The translations under genes were made by a program, and so were the position numbers. Below are positions 10,270 through 20,869 of a stretch of 64,000 nt of DNA, in pieces (position 1 is the stretch's first letter; every line of letters begins with the position of its first letter). The notes under the pieces were generated by a model that ran no database searches, was not told where the DNA came from, and was given only the letters and a program-made list of their open reading frames with translations. This DNA comes from Lepidostoma basale (lineage: Eukaryota; Arthropoda; Insecta; Trichoptera; Lepidostomatidae): assembly GCA_022606425.2 (NCBI GenBank), contig JAHDVF020001307.1, forward strand, positions 402,001 through 466,000. Direction: 5' to 3'.

Positions 10270-11495
10270 AAATGTTAGAAACTAGAAGAAAAAAATCGAA
10301 TAAAATTGAAACTTTATTTTAATAATAGTATATGCATACTTTTTTAAAATTATTATCGTATTTACGACAAATTATTTGAAAGTAATGGAGCTTTTTAGTT
10401 AATTTTATTCTATACTCATTGCTTCACTCAGGGGTTGACGATAATTCATGGTTACTATTTTATTACATAATATATTTTTCTCTCCAGCCATTTCTCTACT
10501 ACTGGATGAAAGCCACTTCAAATAGTCTCAATTTTTTCTCTACAGCGTACGTGATGAAAGGTCGCACGCGTGAAACAAAACAAAATAATAAACATTCTAG
10601 AAAAAATACGTTTTCATTCGTATTTATTAAATATTCGTGTCTTTTGATCGTTCCTCTCGGTAAGGCCTGCGGACATTAACCCTCGTATTGCATGTACGCA
10701 CTGCGTCAGCTGAGATCAAGTTACTTGCAGTTTGCGGGATGGCTAATTACTATTCAACCTTCCCTCCCTGCCTTTCCCCTTGCAGTCCCCCCACAGACAC
10801 GGGAACAGTCAATCACGGGAGGAGTCTTGATGACGGGGAAGTCATGAGATGCTGACATGCTATTCATAAATGTTTTCCTGCGTCGTGTCACATTCGCTGG
10901 GCACTATGGTTGATAGACTAAGATTTAACCTATTTGCATCGGTAGTGACTCTATTGCAAGAATTTGGAACCAAAAATGACTCCAATACTTGCCTACATCT
11001 ATTGTTTACAGAAATATGTAAAGATAATAAATGAAATATGTTTTACTTCGTCGTAATTACGGTTCACATGCGCGCTGTTCGTAAAATCTCATCTGTGAAG
11101 TATCGTATCGGCCGCCATTATACTATATTCGTTTGTTTTGCGTCGCGCGCGCATTTGAATTTCGACGTTTCGTTGTATTTATTATAAATTGTTATTAATT
11201 CTACTCTGAATATTTTTTAACAATTTATATTATTTTTGTGTGCTACAGAAAACAAACAGTGAATTATGGATGTATGATAATATATAAAGTACTTTTTTAT
11301 TCATCATCTGATTGCTAAAGGATAACTGAACAAATGTTATTTGCGAAAATAGCCCTGGTAGGTACATTAATCATTAAGATATAAGTTTTTAACAAAAAAA
11401 TTGGTTAGAAATATTCTCGCCGTATTTGATGGTACGATTCGTATTTGATCTAGCCGTAACGAAAGGGTTAAACGAGAACTCAAACTCTATTTTTT
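10270..11495. other. no gene recognised
   Basis: It contains a C-rich unique segment at about 10760-10850 and otherwise AT-rich sequence. No frame, tRNA or splice pair was convincing. Confidence 0.45.
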
Positions 11496-11510
11496 TTATG
11501 CTAACATCTC

Positions 11511-12545
11511 ATCTTTAAAAATATGTATTTTGAAGAAGGGCAGTAGAAATGAGAATCCTTTAATAAAATTACTTGGATGACCTACACGAGAAGGATGAAA
11601 GTAGAATGAATGCAGTAGAAATGTCGAATGTTCGTTAAATATGTATATGATAGTGTCAAATGCACATATAAATAGTGAATGTGAACAAAATAATGAAAGG
11701 GGCATGAAGATTGTTTGGAGACATAGAAACAATTGTAAAATATTTATTTTCTAACGATGTAAACAGAGCAATAAATAAAGGAAGACCTAGGAAAACAAAC
11801 GAACAAACTTCAACCGTTTTCAATGCGGCAGCACGACTTGTAAAAGGTGTTCCAAAAAACTCGCATATTTCACAACATCTAAAAGATCTTCATTGGCTCA
11901 AGTATCCTGAAAGAATCCAGTATAACCTATGCTGGACGGTTTTTAAAGCGCTTCACGGAATGGCACCAGCCTATATATCTGAACTTTGTGTTGCTGATAG
12001 CCCTAATTTGCGGCAATCTACGCTTCGATCAGCAAACTCCTCGGCAATAGGCAGATTAGTTGAGCCAAAGCGCAGCCCCCGGACAAATTTCGGAGATCGG
12101 GCCTTCGCAGTGGCAGGTCCGTCCGCCTGGAATATGCTTCCTGCACGCCTCAGATGCATTGACAATCCGACAGACTTTAAATCTCACCTAAAAACCCACC
12201 TTTTCAAAATATCCCATAAAATGTAAACAACGGATATCTGATTGCTGGTGTCACATGCAGCTCTCATGACTAAAAACATTGTCAAAGCGCCCTTGAGGTG
12301 AGCTATTCACGAAAACGGCGCTATACAAATTAGCCTAATTATTATTATTATTAGGAAAACGTAGCACGATCAAATCAATCAAATATTAAATGTTGGCCAC
12401 GTAAGGAGTCTGAAAAATCGACGTGCGTGCATGACACATTATGTAATTGTTGAGGAAGCAAGAGAAGTATGTCAAAATAGAAAAGTGCGGCAGTCTATTC
12501 TTTCTGCCTATTCTTTTGGAGAGACGGCGTGATGGTTAGTTAATT
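11511..12545 (+). mobile_element. LINE-A copy, interrupted by LINE-F
   Basis: The element runs through degraded DESRMNAVEMS and MVFGDIETIVKYLFSND-like sequence to GRPRKT. It is interrupted at 11797-12351, then resumes at the ARSNQSNI region and ends in GGCGTGATGGTTAGTTAA. Frames are broken. Confidence 0.75.
11797..12351 (+). mobile_element. LINE-F (CR1/L2-like) 3' end with 9-bp TSD
   Basis: The frame contains FNAAARLVKG, KDLHWLKYPERIQY, VFKALHGMAPAYISEL, FGDRAFAVAGPSAWNMLP and FKSHLKTHLFKIS, the conserved C-terminal order of CR1/L2-group reverse transcriptases. A GGCGCTATACAAAT 3' UTR and an (ATT)n tail follow. TAGGAAAAC at 11788-11796 and 12352-12360 marks the exact target. The 171-codon frame 11711-12226 is a chance fusion across this junction. 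Confidence 0.85.
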
Positions 12546-12786
12546 GTTTAGGTATGTTAAGAAGAAAGGTTTTTATTTTTTCTCACGTTACACTTAACGG
12601 AATTTATCTATGGTAAAGGTTGATATTTATTTATTGTAATATATATATTAACGGTATTATTAAAGCATAACATCAAATCGTTTATTTTAATATTGGCGTT
12701 TTCAAAAATATATTATTATAAAAATATAACACTATCATGATGAAGGTACTTTTGTACCGTAAAAAATACAGTATCCATTTAAGAGC

Positions 12787-12830
12787 GTTCTCCGGATGAA
12801 GAAGGTTTTACACATTCGAAATATGTCTAG
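12787..12830 (+). ncRNA. degenerate hammerhead motif (ACATGT family)
   Basis: Reads CCGGATGAAGAAGG, a loop, ATTCGAAATATGTCTAG. Position order matches the family, but the stem II 3' arm and GAAAC are mutated. Confidence 0.35.
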
Positions 12831-12946
12831 AAAAATTAACTGAAAATGTAATAAATACAATACGAGTATACATAAAATAACATTTTTCTCGAGATTTTTG
12901 GAAGGTTTTATACCTCCAGTTAAACAGAATGGACTGGTTTATATCG

Positions 12947-12989
12947 ATCTCCCGATGATGAAGGTGTACAACCTTCGAAACGTGTAGAT
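12947..12989 (+). ncRNA. hammerhead-like motif (ACATGT family, GUA site)
   Basis: CCGATGA core, an extra T, stem II GAAGG/CCTTC around TGTACAA, GAAAC, and ACGTGT with a GUA cleavage triplet. Stem I pairing is short (2 bp). The downstream sequence (AAATAAACTTAAAAGTG, then AGTGTTTTAA) matches the arms of the 26.6-kb element. Confidence 0.5.
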
Positions 12990-13036
12990 TAAAATAAACT
13001 TAAAAGTGATTAAACAGTGTTTTAACTCATAAAAAT

Positions 13037-13237
13037 CTTACTAACTAACTAACTAACCATCACGCTGTCTCCCCGAAGGAGTAGGCAGAAAGAACATTCA
13101 ATCTTTGATTTGTTTGATCGTGTCACGTTTTCTTCGGTCTTCCTCTATTTCTGGTTCCATTGACATCGTGAGCATATATTTTTTTACCATTCTTTCTTCA
13201 TTCATTCTTTCAATATGTCCAAACCATCTAAATGATC
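13037..13237 (-). mobile_element. LINE-A 3' fragment with internal deletion
   Basis: Tail and hairpin (CCCCGAAGGAG) are followed at 13093 by sequence from about 115 bp further into the element. An internal deletion has occurred. Confidence 0.7.
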
Positions 13238-13763
13238 CTTTATTTCATGAAAATCGTCAATTTATCAAGAATTATTTTGTGTATTTTGAGATTTTGGGAA
13301 AACGTTGGAGACTGGAGAATTGGACTAGATGGATACTGCAACGATCTCCGAAACGCCGGTTCAGAAAGACGAGCTACAAGGATTTTCCCATAATTCCAAA
13401 AAACATTTTGCTACCAGCCGTGAAAATCTACGCAATTAAGAATTATTTTCTTTGATTTAAAACGTATTTTTTTTATGAATCTTTTTTCTTGTGTCTCGGG
13501 AACGTATTTCATTACAGCTGCACGCGACACGCCCATAAAATGATACGTTCCACGTCTTCTATTGAGTGTCATCCATTTACCAGCTCAAGTGGCTGCGCTC
13601 CGGTCACGAGACGTTGTATGTACAAGCGTTGAATAGTTTCAGTTTCCATTAGAAACAGAATTCACATCGTTCGTAATCTCGCACGATATCGTTTTCACAT
13701 TACTTATAATTCAATAGTTGGTTCGCGGGAAGAACCATAAAAGTATATTCGAATAATAAATAT
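13238..13763. other. no gene recognised
   Basis: Mixed-composition sequence with an ACGAGACGTTGTATG region but no supportable feature. Confidence 0.4.
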
Positions 13764-13777
13764 TGTATTTGTTACTC

Positions 13778-14480
13778 TAACTAACTAACTTAACTAACTT
13801 ACCATCACGCCGTCTCCCCGGAGGGGTAGGCAGAAAGAATGGAACGCCACACTGTTCTGTCCTGACATACGTCTCTCGTACATTCATACATCTTGTCATG
13901 CACGCACGTCGATTTTTCCGACTCCTCACGTGACCGACATTCAATATTTGATTGATTTGATCGTGCCACGTTTTCCTCGGCCTTCTTCTATTTCTAGCTC
14001 CGTTCACGCCGTTTACATATACCTTCTTTACCATTCTGTCTTCACTCATTCTTTACATGTGTCCAAACCATCTTAATGACCCTTTCCTTATTTTGTTCAT
14101 AACACTTTCATTCGCACCACATTCACTTCTTATACTTGCATCTGTCACTCTATCATAAACAGATTTGCCACACATTCGTCTTAGAGATCTCATTTCTACT
14201 GCATTTACTCTACTTTCATCCTTCTTTTGCCAGTTCCATGCTTCACTTCCATACATAAGGGTCGGCACAAGAACGCCATTGTGCACTGCCATCTTAGCTT
14301 TTTTGGATAGGCTTTTGTTTGCGATGACAACTTTAAGTGCACCATTTATTCTGTTGCCTGCCCCAACCCTTCTTTCAATATCCTTCCCCACCCTCCCATC
14401 CTTTGTAAACATACTTCCTAAATAAACAAATTCATCCACTTGTTCCAGATTTACACCGTTTACACTAATGTTGCAGACTG
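13778..14480 (-). mobile_element. LINE-A 703-bp copy with 14-bp TSD
   Basis: TGTATTTGTTACTC at 13764-13777 and 14481-14494 defines the insertion. Minus frames read VCNISVNGVNLEQVDEFVY, GSMFTKDGRVG, MYGSEAWNWQKKDESR and RGSLRWFGHM-like sequence, then NRRRPRKTWHDQ. One frameshift separates the two long frames. It is one of the longest LINE-A copies here. Confidence 0.9.
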
Positions 14481-14539
14481 TGTATTTGTTACTCAAGCTC
14501 AAAAAAAAAATATATGCATATCGGTAAATATTATTTTGT

Positions 14540-14657
14540 TCGCACGTGGCACGATCAAATTAATAATATGTCGATACACGTGAGGAGTCGGAGAAATCGA
14601 CGTGCGTGCATGATACGATTTATGAATGTTGAGGAAACGAGAGAAATGTGTCAGGAA
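14540..14657 (+). mobile_element. LINE-A internal fragment
   Basis: Plus-strand sequence from the HDQIN region to MCQES. It ends abruptly where the next, opposite-strand LINE-A copy begins. Confidence 0.65.
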
Positions 14658-15120
14658 AGTAACTAACTAACTAAATAACGAGATGATGATGGATCGCTAC
14701 TTTGTTTTGTGCTGACATAACTCGCGCGCATATTTTACATTCACACTTCGTGACATGCACGCTCGATATTGTTCCTACTTCAAACATGGCTGCCTTTCAG
14801 TAATTGATTAATTTATTCAAGCCATATCTTCCATGGCCTTCCTCGACTTCTTTTTCCATTCATACTACTTGAACCTATATATCTTTTTAACCATTCTTCC
14901 TTCATCCATTCGATCCATATGTCCGTGACCCTTTCTTAATTCATTTCTTTCTTACTTCATCATTAGATATTCTATCATACATTGTTTTTCCACAGATTCT
15001 TCTTAGTGACTTCATTTCTACGGCTTTTATTCTACTTTCATCCTTCTTTTGCCAACTTCAAGTTTCACTTCCATACATAAGGGTCGGCACTAGAATTCCA
15101 TTGTGCACTGCCATCTTTAT
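14658..15120 (-). mobile_element. LINE-A divergent copy
   Basis: TAACTAACTAACTAA tail complement, then a diverged 3' end (hairpin lost) and recognisable SLRRICGKTMYDRIS and LMYGSET regions. It abuts a plus-strand fragment tail-to-tail. Confidence 0.65.
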
Positions 15121-15246
15121 AATATAGATTACACTTCGTATGAAATATTGATGAAAACGTCCGTTTTATCGAAATTTCATTCTATTATGTGACGTTTTTC
15201 GCTTTACACGTAAATTTTTTAGAAAACTGATGTTTTCATTAATATT

Positions 15247-15703
15247 ACAAATAACCAACTAACTAACCATCACGCCGTATCCCCGAAGGGCTAAGCAGAT
15301 AGAATGGACTGCCAAACTTTTCTTTCCTGACATATTTCTCTGGGTTCCTCAACATTCATACATTCATACATGCACGCGCGTCGATTTCTTTGACTCCTCA
15401 CGTGACCGACATTCAATATTTGATTTATTTGATAGTGCCACGTTTTCTCGGTCTTCCTCTATTTCTAGTTCCATTTACATCGTTAACATATAATTTTTTT
15501 ACCATTAATTCTTCATTCATTTTTTCCATGTGTCCAAACCATACATAAATGCAGTAGAAATGAGATCTCTTAGACGAATTTGTTTATACTGTATGGAGTG
15601 TCGAATGAAAAGATAAGAAGTGAATGCGGTGCGAATGATGGTGTAATGAACAAAATAATGAAAAGGTCATTAAGATGGTTTGGACACATGGAAAGAATTA
15701 ATT
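15247..15703 (-). mobile_element. LINE-A copy with 5' inversion
   Basis: 15253-15543 is a minus-strand 3' end. 15544-15703 is plus-strand upstream sequence (INAVEMRSLRR to FGHMERIN). The right flank (AATTAGTAGCTGTTTAAA, resumed at 16163) is the same as at 9546, so the two inverted copies may derive from one duplicated event. Confidence 0.7.
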
Positions 15704-15707
15704 ACTC

Positions 15708-16158
15708 TTCTTCTTCTTCTTCGATGACCCTACAGCCCATATCGAGCTTTAGCCTCCAGTATTCTTCGTCTCCAACTCCTCCTGTCCTCCGCTTCGACCC
15801 TCCAATATGACATTCGTAACAATTTCGCCCCATCTCTCCCAACTTCATCCTCCCATCGCAGCCTTGGTAGTCCAATTGGTCTTCTACCACCTGGGTGCCA
15901 CTCCAGCAATATTTTTGGGGTTCGCGATGACGGCATCCTCCGCACGTGACCGGCCCATCTCAGTCTATTCAGTCTGACCTGTGTGGAGAGACTGGGAGCT
16001 TTGTAAATATGGTAGAGCTCGTCATTATGCCGCACTCTTTAGTATTCATCGTCATTCACAGGTCCCAGAATTCTGGGCAGCACCCTTCTCTTAAAAGTAT
16101 CCAGTCGCTCTGCGGATTTCGCTGTCATTGTCCACGCCTCACATCCATAGGTCACTAC
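15708..16158 (-). mobile_element. LINE-E 3' fragment with (GAA)n tail
   Basis: CTTCTTCTTCTTCTTC tail complement, then a minus frame with LNRLRWAGHVRRM, RRPIGLPRLRWEDEV and RRSWRRRILEAKARYGL. This is an RTE-like C-terminus (RWAGHV...GRP..RW.D). It is nested beside the inverted LINE-A copy. Confidence 0.75.
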
Positions 16159-16184
16159 TGAATAAATTAGTAGCTGTTTAAATT

Positions 16185-16619
16185 TTACAAGTATTAATTG
16201 TATCTCAATAGAGACGAAGATGCAAATTGTTTTCTGGGAACAGAAGGTGGTGGCCGAGGCGCTTACAGGACTTATGACCTGTCATTGGTTGGGTTGAGCG
16301 ATCGCTTCACGTTTAACAACATTCCCCATTCCGCCGTTATGACCACCACGTCTGACAAACTTTTTTGGAACTTGTATATATGGTAGGTTTCTACACCTAT
16401 TTTCACATTTTTATGTTCACTCTACACTAGCGTCATCTACATTAAGATTAGAAAGCATTAAGCAGAAAACCTTTATTCTTCCACCATCTGTTCCCAAAAA
16501 ACAATTTGCATCTTCGTCTCTATTGAGATACAATTAATCCTTGTAAAATAAAAATAATTTATCCGCAATGGGTGAAATCCAGTATTTGTCTACAAGAATT
16601 TGTATACATTCAAAATGTT
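16185..16619 (-). mobile_element. PAL-Y element, 435 bp, with 12-bp TSD
   Basis: GCTGTTTAAATT flanks it at 16173-16184 and 16620-16631. Inverted arms of about 55 bp start ATTAATTGTATCTCAATAG and enclose a body with GACTTATGACCTGTCATTGG. A second module (TACAAGAATTTGTATACATT) lies outside the right arm but inside the TSD. No protein is coded and no ribozyme core is found. The long TSD suggests retroposition rather than cut-and-paste. Confidence 0.75.
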
Positions 16620-16631
16620 GCTGTTTAAATT

Positions 16632-17100
16632 ATTAAAGTATTTATTGTTATTGTGTTTGATTCCTTTTCCCCTGGATCTTTTGTCTATACATCAAATATT
16701 ATCACACGAATACAAGCGAGTCGATGTGGGAGGATGTTTCCTCTTGTAATTTAAAGATATAACCGAGATAAAACATTAGATAATGAATTATCATTTGCGA
16801 ACGCTCTTCGTAAACCGGATTCATTTTGACTAAAGGCTTGAATGGTCTACCATCTCCATTGTGGTTAAGTATCCCAAGATGTCGTAAAATAATCATAAAG
16901 CGTCCGTAATGCGCTCGTCATGTGGGAAGATGGAATTAAATGCTCAAAAATTATCGAACAGATTAATTTTCCGTTTCACAATCGCTTGCGATGATCATTT
17001 GATTATTTATGTGAACATTTGGTTTGTCATTGTGAAACCATTCCTTTGATTTTTATGGAAAGATAATCAAATTTCAATATGCAATACGATTATTATTATT
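16632..17100. other. no gene recognised
   Basis: AT-rich. It continues the element into which PAL-Y inserted (TATTTATTGTTATTGTGTT, also at 9570). Confidence 0.4.
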
Positions 17101-17148
17101 TTTTTTTTTATGAAATAAAACATTGTTTTTTCCACTTTTGAGTTTATT

Positions 17149-17196
17149 TTTCTCGACATGTTTCGAAGGCTTACACCTTCATCATCGGGAAAACGA
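17149..17196 (-). ncRNA. hammerhead ribozyme-like motif (ACATGT family, complete)
   Basis: Minus strand: stem I 5' arm TTTTC; CCGATGA core; extra T; stem II GAAGG/CCTTC, 6-nt loop; GAAAC; ACATGT; GUC; stem I 3' arm GAGAA (5 pairs including one G-U). Core position 4 is C rather than the canonical U, which may lower activity. Confidence 0.6.
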
Positions 17197-17218
17197 TATA
17201 AACAATTGTATACTCATA

Positions 17219-17634
17219 GAAATGAGATCACTAAGAAGAATGTGCGGGAAAACGTTGTATGATAGAATACCGAACGATGAAATTAGAAAGAAATGTAAGG
17301 CAGATGACTGTATCATGAATAAAATTTAAAAAGGATTCATGAGATGGTTTGGACAAATGGAACGAATGGATGAATAGAATGGTTAAAAAGTTGTACACAA
17401 GCAGCGTGAGTGGAAAAGAAGCCGAGGACGACCAAGGAAAACATGGCATGACCAAATTAATCAATTACTAAAAGTCAGTCACATTCGAAGTCGGAATAAT
17501 CGACGTGCGTGCATGGTACGATGTATGAATGTAGAGGAAGCCCTAGAGGTATGCCAGGACAGGGCATTGTGGCGATCCATCCTCTCAGCCTACTCCTCCG
17601 GGGAAATGGCGTGATGGTTAGTTAGTTAGTTAGT
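17219..17634 (+). mobile_element. LINE-A 416-bp copy with 10-bp TSD
   Basis: TATACTCATA at 17209-17218 and 17635-17644. The frame starts EMRSLRRMCGKTLYDRIP, and an early stop and indels follow. It ends CCTCCGGGGAAATGGCGTGATGG plus four TTAG units. The YSSGEMA-type ending marks the TCC-loop subfamily. Confidence 0.9.
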
Positions 17635-17761
17635 TATACTCATAAATAATAGTTTATATCGTTATAACTATGATATTAACTAGTTTATAGACGATATAAA
17701 CTAGTTTATATCGTTCCCCGATGATGAAGGTGTAAAGCCTATTATATACTAATACATAATA

Positions 17762-17936
17762 GTTACTAACTAACTAACTAACCATCACGCCATTTCCCCG
17801 GATGGGTAGGCAGAGAAGATGGATCGCCACAATGCTCTGTCCTGGCATACCTCTCGGGCTTCCTCTACATTCATACATCGTACCATGCACGCATGTTGAT
17901 TATTCCGACTTCGAATGTGACCGCCTTTTAATATGC
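17762..17936 (-). mobile_element. LINE-A 3' fragment
   Basis: CTAACTAACTAACTAA tail complement, CCCCGGATGGG hairpin, then coding sequence to the HIRSRNNQ region, where R159 begins. Confidence 0.75.
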
Positions 17937-18095
17937 AATACAACATATTGACATAACATCTGCTATATTTCACTAACATATTTTATTTTTATTTATTTAG
18001 TTAAGTTGATTATTTTCAAACCTCTGTTTTTTACTATATCTTAAATAAAGCCATAATGATTTCTTCTTCGTGTAATTTCGCCATTTTTTCGACAG
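17937..18095 (+). repeat. R159 dispersed repeat, copy 1
   Basis: 159 bp, near-identical to 33856-34014. It starts AATACAACATATTGACATAA and ends ATTTTTTCGACAG. No coding potential or terminal repeat is seen. It sits between two LINE-A pieces, and its strand is arbitrary. Confidence 0.85.
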
Positions 18096-18576
18096 TTTGT
18101 CCTGGCATACCTCTCGGGCTTCCTCTATATTCATACATCGTACTATGCACGCACGTCGATTATTCCGACTTCGAATGTCTTATTCCACCTTTTAGTAATT
18201 GATTAATTTGGTCATGCCATGTTTTCCTCGGTCGTCCTCGGCGCCTTTTCCACTCACGCTGCTTGTGTACAACTTTTTAACCATTCTACTCTCATCCATT
18301 CGTTCCATATATCCAAACCATCTCAGGGATTTATTTTTAATTTTATCCATGATGCAGTCATCTGCCTTACATTTCTTTCTTACTTCATCGTTCGGTATTC
18401 TATCATACAACGTTTTCCCGCATATTCTTCTTAGTGATCTCATTTCTACGGCGTTTATCCTGCTTTCATCCTTCTTTTGCCAGCTCCAAGCTTCACTTCC
18501 ATACATGAAGGTTGGCACTAGAACTCCATTGTGTACTGCTATCTTTGCTTCTGTGGATATATTTCTATTTGCAGTA
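18096..18576 (-). mobile_element. LINE-A copy lacking its 3' end
   Basis: It begins inside the coding region (GQ-equivalent of VCQDRALW) and runs back through KSLRWFGYMERM, RRICGKTLYDRIPNDEVR and MYGSEAWSWQKKDESR. The missing tail implies truncation by R159 or rearrangement. Confidence 0.75.
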
Positions 18577-18582
18577 TATGCC

Positions 18583-18620
18583 GTTTATATCGTTCTCCCG
18601 ATGATGAAAAATCCTAACCT
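18583..18620 (+). ncRNA. hammerhead remnant (ACATGT family)
   Basis: Keeps GTTCTCCCGATGATGAA, but the stem II 3' arm and GAAAC are gone. Confidence 0.3.
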
Positions 18621-19348
18621 ATTATAGAAAGATCACACGATTTTAATCCCTTATGTTTATAAATATTTAACACAATATTTACATTTATTATTTTAATAAA
18701 CCAGGTTTTATTATTATATCGAACATTTAAAAAATATACAAGTATGTCTCAGCTATAAGAAGGATACAAAACCATAGATAAATACACCCAGCATTTTTTG
18801 TTTGCTGTAACATTAAATATGTAAAATAATGATTAAAAAGTTCGTTATACAAATTAAATTGTATTTAGTTTTCGGTCACAGAATTACTGCATGCTGTTGA
18901 AATGCGTCAATAATATTCAATACGATTTTGAATCAAAAGATTTTCATCTAATGCATACTAAAGACCAGTAAGATTAAAAAACTAGCAATTTATGACTCTG
19001 TATATCAAATTAGAAATGTTTATTGCTTTTCTTTTGTGTGGTCTAGAAACTAAATATGTTTTGGTTTGAATGGAAAAGTTTTCGATCGCTTAGAAAAAAC
19101 GCGGATGTATTTTTTCTAATAAACCATTAACGGATAAATTATTATTGATATTAGTTAAAACTTAAATGCATTTTATTTAACGGTTATGTTGAAAAAAAAA
19201 TGATCAAAGTCTATGTAGATTTTTTGTGTGTGTGAACGTTTGTGAATACGTTTATAGCTAATGGCTAACTCTAAATAGGTGGACATGTTTTTTTTATTAT
19301 ACATGTTATATATAAGTAAATTAATATTTTGTATATAAAAGTAAATAT
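18621..19348. other. no gene recognised
   Basis: AT-rich spacer with no supportable frame or repeat. Confidence 0.5.
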
Positions 19349-20000
19349 AAGAGAACTTGGACCAGGTGAGGGAATTTGTGTATTTTGGTAGGATGTTAAC
19401 TATCAAGGTTCGAGAGATCTCACATCTGGGTCATATACTGCGTGGAGAAAAATACCACCTTCTCTAACTGATATTGGAGGGGAAAATTAAGGGACGCCGA
19501 GAACCCGGAAGGAGACAAATGTCCAGGCTGCGAAACGTGAGGGAGTGGACCGGTATCCGAAGTGTCGAGGAGCTGTTCCGAGCGGCGCAGGACAGGGATA
19601 GGTTCGCCGAGGTGATCGCCAACGTTGGGGGAACCCGACAGGGCACTTGAAGAAGAAGAAGGTTGCATGTTCACAGCAGATGGCCGAACGGATAGTGGCG
19701 TCGAAAGAAGGGTTGGTGCGGGTAACAAAGTGAACGGAGCCTTAAGAATAGTTATTGGAAACAAGAATCTATCAATGAAAGCGAAAACGCCGTTCACAAT
19801 GGAGTTCTGGTCCCATCCCTAATGTATGAAAGCGAAGCATGGAACTGGCAGAAGAAGGATAAAAGTAGAATAAATTCGGTAGAGATGAGGTCCCTAAGAC
19901 GTATGTGTGGTAGAACGATATACGACAGAATCTCAAATCCTGATATAAGAAAGGAAAGTAGAGAGATTCATAATAAAAAAATAAATTTTATTTTATTTAT
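19349..20000 (+). mobile_element. LINE-A copy split by LINE-D
   Basis: NLDQVREFVYFG at 19355-19395. After the insertion come MFTADGRTDSGVERRVGAG, GNKNLSMKAK and EAWNWQKKDKSRINS, then RRMCGRTIYDRIS. It stops before the usual 3' end. Confidence 0.75.
19403..19660 (+). mobile_element. LINE-D 3' end nested in LINE-A
   Basis: The frame has HLGHILRGEKYHLL, EGKIKGRREPGRRQMSRL, EWTGIRSVEELFRAAQDRD and AEVIANVGGT, then GAAGAAGAAGAAG. It interrupts LINE-A between the VYFG and MFTADGR segments, so it is younger. Confidence 0.8.
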
Positions 20001-20213
20001 TTTGTATGTGTATATGTGTCTGATTTATATATGTGGTACACACCTCAAACAAATTACAAAAATAATTGAAAAAGGCATTGTAATGCATGCCAGGCATTAG
20101 CTAGTAATTAAATAAAAATGTGTTATATGTTATAATTAATTAATTAATAATATAGGGATATCGATTTTTTCCGATGTTAATGGACAACTTTTAGAAATTT
20201 TATAATTATGCCT

Positions 20214-20330
20214 TGCCATGTTTTCTTAATCTGTACTTCATTCAAATGTTGTCCATATTTTTGCTTGGTTAGCCCAACGATCTTTTCGTATTTTATTAAA
20301 AACTTTGTATTTTCTTCTAATCATATCGAT
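20214..20330 (-). mobile_element. strongly degraded LINE-A-like fragment
   Basis: Weak similarity to the RKTWHDQ through FGHMERM complement (GCCATGTTTTCTTAATCTG, CAACGATC). Low support. Confidence 0.3.
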
Positions 20331-20420
20331 GGCATCCATACGCTAAAAGAGAAAAATAAATATAATAAGAGTATCAAATGATTTTACTGAAATCTCTTGA
20401 TGGAAGTTCATTTTAAATAA

Positions 20421-20803
20421 TAATTAAATAAAACGATGTTTTTTAACTACTTCCACTTTTGTCTTTATTTAGACAGCGACCGGTTTCGCCAGGCTCGCTG
20501 GCATCGACAGACTGGTAACACTATTGTAAACTTAGTCCTTTATATACATACAGATCAGGGGTGGTAAACATGATTCTATACAAAAATAATCTTCAAATAT
20601 TTATGTAAATTTTTCTGAATTTAACTATTGGTATTACAGGTATTCTTGGAGGTTCGTGTTTAATACAATGGGTTTTAATTTTTATTATCTCTTACATATT
20701 CATATATAATGTTTGAAAAAATGGTAATTTTGTTTAAATTATTATATATCTAAATAAAGACAAAAGTGGAAGTAGTTAAAAAACATCGTTTTATTTAATT
20801 ATT
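20421..20803 (-). mobile_element. hammerhead element with 53-bp perfect inverted arms (ACCGGT family)
   Basis: 20421-20471 and 20751-20801 are exact reverse complements, with two more matching bases outside the core arms. A ribozyme-like motif sits just inside the left arm. The 230-bp interior is non-coding. Perfect arms suggest a recent or gene-converted copy. A 46-bp outer flank is shared with the 4.3-kb copy. Confidence 0.8.
20472..20510 (-). ncRNA. hammerhead-like motif (ACCGGT family)
   Basis: Minus strand: CGAT then stem II GCCAG/CTGGC (loop CGAGC), GAAAC, ACCGGT, GUC, GCTGTC. Stem II and the 3' half are intact, but CUGAUGA is reduced to GTCGAT, so activity is doubtful. Confidence 0.5.
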
Positions 20804-20869
20804 TATAATAAGAGTAGTTTGCTAAATCCTCTTACATGTTTTCAATATATTTTAGTACACCAAATGCTC

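Larger units (their letters stand above)
17112..17750. mobile_element. hammerhead element (ACATGT family) split by LINE-A
   Basis: The left arm with a minus-strand ribozyme (17112-17208) and the remainder (17645-17750), with a truncated plus-strand ribozyme (CCGATGATGAAGGTG at 17717), are separated by a LINE-A copy. The element therefore predates that LINE insertion. Confidence 0.65.

Noticed and set aside
12733..12769. ATGATGA, GGTAC-TTTT-GTACC hairpin, GTAAA resembling a hammerhead
   Set aside because: Stem II is perfect, but C3 is A, the GAAAC box is GTAAA and there is no stem III or cleavage triplet. Chance similarity cannot be excluded.
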